Shown: one piece after another, positions 56,900 through 64,000 of the stretch
Layout: each line of letters starts with the position of its first letter
How positions within the stretch are numbered: position 1 is the first letter of the stretch
Assembly (NCBI RefSeq): GCF_016862095.1
Contig: NZ_BOMH01000041.1
Span: forward strand, 1 to 64,000
Direction of reading: 5' to 3'
DNA length: 64,000 nucleotides
From: Actinoplanes cyaneus
GTDB lineage: Bacteria > Actinomycetota > Actinomycetes > Mycobacteriales > Micromonosporaceae
Notes under the pieces: generated by a model
Told to the model about the DNA's origin: nothing
Databases searched by the model: none
Seen by the model: only the letters and a program-made list of their open reading frames with translations
Position numbers and translations under genes: made by a program

Positions 56900-57715
56900 A
56901 TGACCGCTCCCGAGACCACCCAGGAGCACGGGTCACCCGGGCCCACCGCGCCCGTGCTGCAGGCCAAGGGACTGATCAAGAGGTACGGGCGGGTCGTCGC
57001 GCTCGGAGGCAGCGACCTGGAGCTCTACCCCGGCGAGATCCTGGCCGTCATCGGCGACAACGGGGCCGGCAAGTCGAGCCTGATCAAGGCGCTGTCCGGC
57101 GCGCTGGTCCCGGACGAGGGCGAGATCCACCTCGACGGTCAGCGGGTGCGCTTCGGCAACCCGATGGACGCCCGCAAGGCCGGCATCGAGACCGTCTACC
57201 AGACCCTCGCCGTCGCCCCTGGCCTGGACATCGCCGACAATCTGTTCCTCGGGCGCGAGCAACGCCGCCCCGGCCTGCTCGGCTCGGTCCTGCGGATGCT
57301 CGACCACAAGCACATGCGTTCCGAGGCCCGGCGGCACATGAACGAGCTCGGGGTGGCCACCCTGCAGAACATCGGCCAGCCCGTCGAATCGCTGTCCGGC
57401 GGCCAGCGCCAAGCCGTCGCGGTGGCCCGCGCCGCCGCCTTCGGCAGCAGGGTCGTCATCCTCGACGAGCCCACCGCCGCTCTCGGCGTCAAGGAGGGCA
57501 ACCGGGTGCTGCAACTGATCCGCGAGGTCCGCGACCGTGGTCTGCCGGTCATCCTGATCAGCCACAACATGCCGCACGTCTTCGAGGTCGCCGATCGCAT
57601 CCACATCCAGCGGCTCGGCCGCCGGGCCACCGTGATCACGCCGCGGTCCCACTCGATGGCCGAGGCGGTCGCCATCATGACCGGCGCCGTTCCCCCGCCA
57701 CCGGCGGTCGCATGA
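56900..57715 (+). CDS. frcA: Sugar ABC transporter ATPase, single domain
   Basis: A 271-aa ATPase: Walker A GDNGAGKSS, Q-loop ETVYQTLAV, signature LSGGQRQA, Walker B VVILDEPTAALG, switch His in ILISHNMPHVF. Ribose-type systems usually have a double ATPase of about 500 aa; the single domain is a trait of the Frc group. AGGAGG before the ATG. Its stop overlaps the kinase start (ATGA). Confidence 0.9.
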   Translation: MTAPETTQEHGSPGPTAPVLQAKGLIKRYGRVVALGGSDLELYPGEILAVIGDNGAGKSSLIKALSGALVPDEGEIHLDGQRVRFGNPMDARKAGIETVYQTLAVAPGLDIADNLFLGREQRRPGLLGSVLRMLDHKHMRSEARRHMNELGVATLQNIGQPVESLSGGQRQAVAVARAAAFGSRVVILDEPTAALGVKEGNRVLQLIREVRDRGLPVILISHNMPHVFEVADRIHIQRLGRRATVITPRSHSMAEAVAIMTGAVPPPPAVA

Positions 57716-58674
57716 GCAGCCCCGGGCGGTACGCCGCCGTCCTGGGCGAGGCACTGGTCGACCTGCTCGACACCACCGTCGGCGGCGAGCGCGTGTACCG
57801 CCCGGCGATCGGCGGTGGCCCGCTCAACGTGGCCGTCGGGGTGACCCGCCTCGGCGGTGCCGCGCAGTTCGTCGGCACCCTGAGCGAGGACGTGTGGGGC
57901 GACCGGATCGAGGCTTTCCTCACCGGCGCCGGCGTCGGGATCGACGGGGTGCGCAAGGTCGGGGCGCCGAGCAGCCTGGCGATCACCACCCACGCCGGAG
58001 CAGAGCCCGAGTTCCGCTTCTACGGCACACCCCCGTCGTACGCCCTGTTGCGGCCCGTCGACCTGGACCTGCCCCTGCTGCGGGGCGCCGCGGTGCTCTA
58101 CACGGGATCGATCAGCCTGCTCAGCGAGCCTTTCCTCGACGCCGCCCGGCAGGCCTGGGCGCTGCCGGGCCCGCTGAGGGTCTTCGACCCGAACGTCCGT
58201 CCGGCGCTGGTGCCCGACCGGGAGGCCGCCGCCGCGCTCCGTGACCTCGTCGAGCAGTTCGCCGCCACCGCGGACCTGGTCAAGCTGAGCGAGGCCGACG
58301 CGCGGCTGCTGTACGAGGGCGCCACGGTCCGCGAGGCCGCCGACCGGCTCCGCGAGGCCGGCGCCGCGGTGGTGGTCGTCACCCGTGGACCGCAGGGCGC
58401 CTGGGTGGCCACCGCCTCGGGAACCGTCGCCGTTCCCGCGCCCGCGGTGACCGCCGTCGACGCCACGGGCGCCGGTGACTCGGTGATGGCAGCGCTCGTG
58501 TCACGTCTGCTCACCGACGGGCCCGCCACCGATCTGGCCGGCTGGGAGAACGACGTCACGTTCGCCCTCGCGGTCGCCGGACTGGTCTGCGAACGGCCGG
58601 GAGGCGCCGCGGCGATGCCCACCCTTGACGAGGTCGCCGCCCGCTGGACCACCGCGTCATCCCTCCTGCACTGA
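57712..58674 (+). CDS. frcK: PfkB family carbohydrate kinase (fructokinase-like)
   Basis: A 320-aa ribokinase-fold kinase: GEALVDLLD at the start, GGGPLNVAVGVTRLGG, and the ATP/catalytic motif VDATGAGDSVMAAL with the general-base Asp. It phosphorylates the sugar brought in by the coupled transporter, most likely fructose to fructose-6-phosphate or fructose-1-phosphate. Confidence 0.88.
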   Translation: MSSPGRYAAVLGEALVDLLDTTVGGERVYRPAIGGGPLNVAVGVTRLGGAAQFVGTLSEDVWGDRIEAFLTGAGVGIDGVRKVGAPSSLAITTHAGAEPEFRFYGTPPSYALLRPVDLDLPLLRGAAVLYTGSISLLSEPFLDAARQAWALPGPLRVFDPNVRPALVPDREAAAALRDLVEQFAATADLVKLSEADARLLYEGATVREAADRLREAGAAVVVVTRGPQGAWVATASGTVAVPAPAVTAVDATGAGDSVMAALVSRLLTDGPATDLAGWENDVTFALAVAGLVCERPGGAAAMPTLDEVAARWTTASSLLH

Positions 58675-59099
58675 CCCGTCCACACCCGCCATGCGTCATG
58701 CCGTTCGGGCGAGATCGGTGCCGCTGGCGGCGAGGCCGAGCGCGGTCAGCACGAGTGCTGGAACGGTCATGTCGGATCGTCGTAGCCGGGCGAGTGACGA
58801 GAAGGGGCCTTCGATGGCGGATGGGCCCCGGCCAAGGTCGAGCGCGTCGTAGCGGCGGGTCAGCGCCCGGTGCAGCCCGGACTGGCCGTCCGCGGCGAGG
58901 TCGGGCTCATGGCGGGCGCCCCGGAACAGCCGCACCAGCAGCGGGGCGCCCTCCCGCTCGTCCTCCCGGGACCGGCAACTTCAGCGGCACCCCGAAGCAC
59001 GACGGGACCGGACAGGGCGATGGCGACTGATCACCTGCGCGACTTCGGGTGCAGCGGCACATGGTGTTGATGCGTTCGAGTCAGGGCGAGGTCGCCGCG
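58675..59099. other. Gap without a supported gene
   Basis: 425 bp between the kinase and the second diguanylate cyclase. A minus-strand frame (58696-58935) is open for 79 codons but shows no recognisable domain or ribosome site. I see no repeat or clear hairpin. Confidence 0.5.
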
Positions 59100-60668
59100 A
59101 TGGTTAACGAGTCGCACACCACTGCCGATGGGAAGCCCATGAAGCACTGGTCCCCTCGTGCGTTGCCGGTGATGGCAGCTGTCATGGGCGTGCCGACGCT
59201 AGTGGTTCCGGGGTCGCTGACGGCTCAGCTGACGTACACGCTCGCCTTCTGCGTCATCGTGGGGTCGGCGTGGCTGGCGGTGCGTGCGAGTACCGATTCG
59301 CGGTGGCCGCGGTCGCTGATGGCCGGCGCGCTCACCGTGTGGCTTGCCGGTGATCTGCTGTCCTCGGTACTGACCTGGCGGTTCGGCGGACTGGGTGCTT
59401 TGTCGGCGGCCGACGTGTTCTGGGTTCTGGGCTATCCGCTTCTGGCCTGCGGGCTGATCGTCATGGTCCGCCGGCGGGCACCCGGCCGGCTGCGCGAGGC
59501 CACGCTCGACGGGCTGGCCATGGCGACGGTCGTCGGGGTCCTGTTCTGGCAGTTCCTCGTGCTGCCGGAGATCAGCGGCAGCACCATGTCACCGGCAGTG
59601 GTCCTGGGCGTCTTCTACCCGTTCGGTGACGTGCTGCTGTTCGTCGCCGGTACGCTGCTGGTCCTCGCACCGGGCAACCGGCACGGTTCGACCGGATACC
59701 TCGTGAGCGGGCTGGCCATCACCTTCGCCGGGGATGTGGTGATCGCCGTGCTGGCAGCGGTCCTCCCCGATCTCGACACCGGACGGCTCGACGCGCTGCT
59801 GCTGCTGGCGAACAGCATGATCGCCGCGGCGCTCTGGGACCGCAGCTCACCATGCCCGGCCGGCGCACGAGCTGATGGCGAACGGCTCCATCCCGCCCGT
59901 CTGGTCTTCCTGGGTATCGCGCTGATCGCGCTGCCGGTATTGACGCAGACACGCGTCCGCGACGACCTGCTCGGCCGCACCGTCTCGTTGAGTGCCACCG
60001 TCTTGCTCACGATCATCATCCTCGTTCGGTTCGTCCTGGTGGTCCGGAGCCAGGAACGGGCCACATCGGCGCTGGCGCACCGGGCGACCCACGATGACCT
60101 GACCGGACTGGTCAATCGCCAGGAACTGCACGCCCGGCTTACCGCGGCGCTCCAGCAGCACCGCGATGGCGGACCGACCCTCCACTTCCTGGACCTCAAC
60201 GGCTTCAAAGCGATCAACGACCGATACGGCCACGCCGCCGGCGATTTCGTCCTCACCGAGGTGGCCCGGCGCCTGCGGCGCGAGACCCGCGCCGCGGACA
60301 CCGTCGCCCGGCTCGGCGGAGACGAGTTCGTCGTCGTCACCGACGACACGGCCGGCGCCGCCGACCTGTCCCATCGGCTCCGCACCGCGGTACGGGCCAC
60401 GATGACCTTCCGCGAGCACCAGCTCACGGTAGATGTCAGCATCGGCGTAGTCTCGGCGGCCGACCTGCACCGTCCCGACTCCGACCTGCTCCTCGCGACC
60501 GCCGACGACCAGATGTACCGAGACAAACGCCGCCGCCGAGATGACACCGCGGACGAGGCGACGGACGGGAACAGCGGCCGGCTCAGGCTCACGGCACCGC
60601 CGGCGGTGGTATCGACCCCGAGACCGGCACGGATGGAAACGACAGTGGGCCGGGGATCCGTACCGTAA
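59100..60668 (+). CDS. Membrane diguanylate cyclase (GGDEF)
   Basis: A 522-aa cyclase. ATG 59100 has GAGG upstream; earlier in-frame starts are possible. Eight to ten membrane helices (about 20-320), then the GGDEF domain: TLHFLDLNGFKAINDRYGHAAGD and active site RLGGDEFVVV, with an intact I-site RAAD five residues before. It makes cyclic di-GMP. The membrane part is similar in plan to that of the cyclase at 29990. The C-terminal 50 residues are disordered and basic. Confidence 0.92.
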   Translation: MVNESHTTADGKPMKHWSPRALPVMAAVMGVPTLVVPGSLTAQLTYTLAFCVIVGSAWLAVRASTDSRWPRSLMAGALTVWLAGDLLSSVLTWRFGGLGALSAADVFWVLGYPLLACGLIVMVRRRAPGRLREATLDGLAMATVVGVLFWQFLVLPEISGSTMSPAVVLGVFYPFGDVLLFVAGTLLVLAPGNRHGSTGYLVSGLAITFAGDVVIAVLAAVLPDLDTGRLDALLLLANSMIAAALWDRSSPCPAGARADGERLHPARLVFLGIALIALPVLTQTRVRDDLLGRTVSLSATVLLTIIILVRFVLVVRSQERATSALAHRATHDDLTGLVNRQELHARLTAALQQHRDGGPTLHFLDLNGFKAINDRYGHAAGDFVLTEVARRLRRETRAADTVARLGGDEFVVVTDDTAGAADLSHRLRTAVRATMTFREHQLTVDVSIGVVSAADLHRPDSDLLLATADDQMYRDKRRRRDDTADEATDGNSGRLRLTAPPAVVSTPRPARMETTVGRGSVP

Positions 60669-60802
60669 CCGGTGTTTCCGGCCCTTCGGTCAGAGGGTTC
60701 CGGCAGCCGGGCCGGCGCTGGTCAGTCCTCTCCTCGGCCTCGTCGGCCCGTGCGGCGGCCGACAACATCGGCGGGTGGTCCGGCTCGAGCGGCTCACCGG
60801 CG

Positions 60803-61603
60803 TCACGAGGTCGTGACCCGCAGACCCCGGCCGGTGAAGTGTTCGGCCGCGGCGGCCAACTGCTGCGCGGTCGGCGGCAGCGTGCCGGCCAGGGGGTATC
60901 GCAGACCCAGCTCGCGGTACTTGGCGACCCCCAGCCGGTGGTAGCCGAGGATGTCCACCTGCTCGACGACGTCACCCCAGCCGGCGGCGATCTCGGCGAC
61001 ACCGTCGACGTTGGCCGGGTCGTCGGTCAGGCCGGGAACCAGGACGAACCGGATCCGCATCCGGTTGCCGCGCTCGGCGAGCCGGTGCCCGAACTCGATC
61101 GTCGGGCGCAGCTCCACGCCGGTCACCCTGCGGTAGGTGGCCGGGTCGCTGGACTTGACGTCGAGCAGGACCAGGTCGGTGTCGTCGAGCAGCCGGTCGG
61201 TGGCCCGGGCGCCGAGGTATCCGGAGGTGTCGAGCGCGGTGTGCAGGCCTTCCTGCTTGCAGCGGCGCAGGTACGCCTCGACGAAGTGCTCCTGCAGCAG
61301 CGGCTCCCCGCCGGAGACAGTCACCCCGCCGCCGGACGCCTTGATGAACGCCTTGAACGTCAGCATCTTCGCCACGAGCGCGTCGAGGGTGACGTGCCGG
61401 CCGTTGCGTCCCTCCCAGGTGTCCGGGTTGTGGCAGTACAGGCAGCGCAGGTGGCAGCCGGCCAGGAACGTGACGAACCGGGTGCCCGGGCCGTCCGCGG
61501 CGGTCACCACGTCCCACGAGTGCACCGAGGCGACCAGGTCCCCCGGGTGCGCCCCGGCCGGGGTGATGCCCAGGTCGGGACGCTGGAGGAAGGCGCCGTT
61601 CAC
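60803..61603 (-). CDS. pflA: Pyruvate formate-lyase activating enzyme
   Basis: A 266-aa radical SAM enzyme: [12 protein letters not shown] carries the CxxxCxxC cluster site, followed by [14 protein letters not shown] and DTSGY. It makes the glycyl radical on PflB. GTG start in a four-base overlap with the pflB stop, so the pair is co-translated. Length (usual 245-265 aa) is complete. Confidence 0.93.
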   Translation of the reverse strand: MNGAFLQRPDLGITPAGAHPGDLVASVHSWDVVTAADGPGTRFVTFLAGCHLRCLYCHNPDTWEGRNGRHVTLDALVAKMLTFKAFIKASGGGVTVSGGEPLLQEHFVEAYLRRCKQEGLHTALDTSGYLGARATDRLLDDTDLVLLDVKSSDPATYRRVTGVELRPTIEFGHRLAERGNRMRIRFVLVPGLTDDPANVDGVAEIAAGWGDVVEQVDILGYHRLGVAKYRELGLRYPLAGTLPPTAQQLAAAAEHFTGRGLRVTTS

Positions 61604-63841
61604 AGTGTGCCGTGGAACGTGCGGGAGATGACGTCGAGCTGCTGTGCCCGGGTGAGCCGGACGAAGTTGACAGCGTATCCGGAGACCCGGATGGTCAGCT
61701 GCGGATAGTTCTCCGGGTGGGCCATCGCGTCCTCGAGGGTGGCCCGGTCGAGCACGTTGACGTTCAGGTGGAAGCCGCCCGTCGCGGTGTAGCCGTCGAG
61801 GACCCCGACCAGGTTGCGCACCTGCTCGTCACGGCTGTTGCCGAGGCCGTTCGGGGTGACCGTGGTGGTCAGCGAGATGCCGTCCTGGGCATGCTCGTAC
61901 GGCAGTTTCGCCACCGACAGCGCCGCCGCGACCATGCCGTGCCGGTCCCGGCCGTTCATCGGGTTGGCGCCCGGTGCGAACGGCGCCCCGGCACGACGGC
62001 CGTCCGGGGTGTTCCCGGTGTGCTTGCCGTAGACCACGTTGGACGTGATCGTCAGCACCGACTGCGTGTGCACCGCCCCGCGGTACGCCGGGTGCTTACG
62101 GATCTTGGCCATGAACGTCTCGACCAGCCCGGTGGCGATCGTGTCGGCCCGGTCGTCGTTGTTGCCGTAGGCCGGGAGCTCCCCCTCCACGACGTAGTCC
62201 ACGACCAGCCCGCGGTCGTCACGCACCGGCCGTACCGTGGCGTGCTTGATCGCCGACAGCGAGTCGGCCGCCACCGACAGCCCGGCGATGCCGCACGCCA
62301 TCGTGCGCAGCACGTCGGTGTCGTGCAGGGCCATCTCGATCCGCTCGTAGGCGTACCGGTCGTGCATGTAGTGGATGATGTTCAGCGCGTTCACGTACGT
62401 GCCGGCCAGCCACTCCATCATCGTGTCGAACCGCTGCGCGACCTGCGCGTAGTCGAGCACGTCGCCGTCGAGCGGCGGCAGCTGCGGGCCGACCTGGGCG
62501 CCGGAGATCTCGTCGCGGCCGCCGTTGATCGCGTACAGCAGCGTCTTGGCGAGGTTGACCCTGGCCCCGAAGAACTGCATCTGCTTGCCGACCGTCATCG
62601 CCGACACGCAGCACGCGATCGCGGTGTCGTCGCCGAAACGCGGGCGCATCAACTCGTCCGACTCGTACTGGATCGCGCTGGTGTCGATCGAGACCCGGGC
62701 GCAGAAGTCCTTGAAGCCCTGCGGCAGCCGTGACGACCAGAAGACGGTCAGGTTCGGCTCCGGCGCCGGCCCCAGGTTGTAGAGGGTCTGCAGGTAGCGG
62801 AAGCTGCTCCGGGTGACCAGCGGACGACCGTCGTCGCCGATCCCGCCGATCGACTCGGTCACCCAGGTCGGGTCGCCGGAGAACAACTCGTCGTACTCCG
62901 GGGTCCGCAGGAAGCGCACGATCCGCAGTTTGATCACGAAGTCGTCGACCAGTTCCTGCGCCTGCTCCTCGGTCAGGCGGCCCTCGTCGAGGTCACGCTG
63001 CAGGTAGATGTCGATGAACGTCGACGTGCGGCCCAGTGACATCGCGGCGCCGTTCTGCTCCTTGACCGCGGCCAGGTAGGCGAAGTACAGCCATTGGATC
63101 GCCTCCCGCCCGGTGCGGGCCGGCCCGGAGATGTCGTAGCCGTAGCCGGCGGCCATCTCGATCAGCTCGCGCAGCGCCCGGATCTGCTCGGACAGCTCCT
63201 CGCGGCGGCGGATCACGTCCTCGGTCATCGGCACGTCCGCGCAGGCCACCAGGTCCGCCTTCTTCGCCGCGATCAGCGCGTCGACGCCGTAGAGCGCCAC
63301 CCGCCGGTAGTCGCCGATGATCCGGCCCCGGCCGTACGCGTCGGGCAGGCCGGTGATGATGTGCGACTTGCGCGCCGCCAGGATGTTTGGGGGTGTACGC
63401 GTCGAACACGCCGGCGTTGTGGGTCTTGCGGTACCGGGTGAAGATCTCCGCGACCCGCGGGTCGGGCGTGTACCCGTACGCCTTCAGGCCGCCCTCGACC
63501 ATCCGCCAGCCGCCGTTCGGGATGATCGCGCGGCGCAGCGGCGCGTCGGTCTGCAACCCGACGATCAACTCGTTCGGCTCGTCGATGTAGCCCGGCTTGT
63601 GACTGGTGATCGTCGACGGGGTGACCGCGTCGACGTCGTAGATGCCGCGTTCGCGTTCCGCCGGGAACATCGCCGACAGCCGGGCCCAGATGCCTCTGGT
63701 CCGCTCGGTCGGGCCGGTCAGGAACGCCGCGTCCCCGGTATACGGGAGGTAGTTCGCCTGGAGGAAGTCACGAACCGCGATCCCGTCGCGCCATCCGTCA
63801 CCGATGAACCCACGCCACGGATCCAGACCGATTGTGCTCAT
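61600..63841 (-). pseudogene. pflB: Formate C-acetyltransferase (pyruvate formate-lyase), frameshifted
   Basis: PflB splits pyruvate and CoA into acetyl-CoA and formate without oxygen. The gene starts at ATG 63841 (GGGGAG upstream) and reads correctly to YTPK near 63386, then shifts; the remaining frame runs to 61600. One extra T (A on the coding strand) in 63386-63388 explains the break: with it removed the sequence reads [13 protein letters not shown] as in the family. The catalytic Cys pair in CCVSAM and the glycyl-radical site RVSGYAV are intact. Total about 746 aa, normal for PflB. The shift may be an assembly error. Confidence 0.85.
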
Positions 63842-63911
63842 CTCGTTCTCCCCTGCGGCGACGTGTCGAAGCCTTCCTCCTCACGGTCGTCCGCGGGCGC
63901 CGCGCATTCCA

Positions 63912-63947
63912 GGGACTTTGGTCCCGACCGGCTCGGGACCACGTCCC
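63912..63947. promoter_or_regulatory. DosR/DevR-like boxes upstream of pflB
   Basis: GGGAC-TTTG-GTCCC (63912-63925) matches the DosR box core GGGACTTTAGTCCC in 13 of 14 positions. A second, weaker one, GGGAC-CAC-GTCCC (63935-63947), follows with centres 22-23 bp apart. They lie 71-106 bp before the pflB start, on its promoter side. Confidence 0.75.
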
Positions 63948-64000
63948 CCTGATCTCGGCGGGCCGGACGACCAGGCTGGGTGCCGGAGAAGAAGGAGGGA

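Noticed and set aside
58696-58935. A 79-aa gene on the minus strand
   Set aside because: No ribosome site, no domain, and composition like other chance frames in the area.

Overview
The window is high-GC actinomycete DNA, most consistent with a member of the Micromonosporaceae such as Actinoplanes (inference from codon use, frequent GTG starts, leaderless starts, 4-bp start/stop overlaps and gene families; no rRNA or tRNA is present to fix the taxon). It is gene-dense and has no CRISPR array, phage block or large biosynthetic cluster. The only mobile DNA recognised is a broken IS30-type transposase end near 0.8 kb.

Layout. 0-4.7 kb: a SMI1/KNR4 protein and a fadH-crotonase-padR operon with a palindrome over its promoter. 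4.7-7.3 kb: gcvT-sdaA behind a tandem glycine riboswitch. 7.3-9.1 kb: MarR regulator and a divergent, broken MFS pump. 9.1-9.6 kb: three tandem 53-nt hairpins and an 18-bp minisatellite. 9.6-15.2 kb: two-component system facing a MacB-type exporter (adaptor, ATPase, permease). 15.2-29.3 kb: the most unusual part, four minus-strand genes joined by 4-bp overlaps (HEAGH metalloprotease, CHAT caspase-like protease fused to a degenerate NTPase-like domain, 1551-aa P-loop NTPase, 341-aa unknown protein), opposite two plus-strand genes for membrane-anchored STAND NTPases. 29.3-42.7 kb: lipoprotein, diguanylate cyclase, MarR/DHA2 pump, membrane proteins, XRE, SDR, FAD monooxygenase/TetR, AraC, VOC and zinc alcohol dehydrogenase. 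42.8-46.5 kb: small AlpA-like and XRE genes, another hairpin cluster, an MFS exporter and an internally deleted phosphoesterase. 46.6-53.3 kb: DevS-like GAF kinase, secreted beta-propeller, and an ECF sigma/anti-sigma/ABC operon. 53.3-58.7 kb: LacI-controlled Frc-type sugar import and kinase operon with two identical operators. 59-64 kb: second diguanylate cyclase, then pflB-pflA behind DosR-like boxes.

The genes mostly form small regulator-plus-target units: MarR with pumps, a two-component system with an ABC exporter, LacI with a sugar transporter, PadR with dienoyl-CoA reductase. The DevS-like kinase and the DosR-like boxes ahead of pflBA suggest a hypoxia response. The 15-29 kb block looks like a signal-activated proteolysis or conflict module: it combines two predicted proteases with three intact P-loop NTPases plus one degenerate NTPase-like domain, and two of the intact ones sit in the membrane.

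Four otherwise well-conserved genes are interrupted (MFS pump, adaptor, ABC permease, pflB). In three of them a single extra base explains the break, so assembly error must be considered before calling them pseudogenes.
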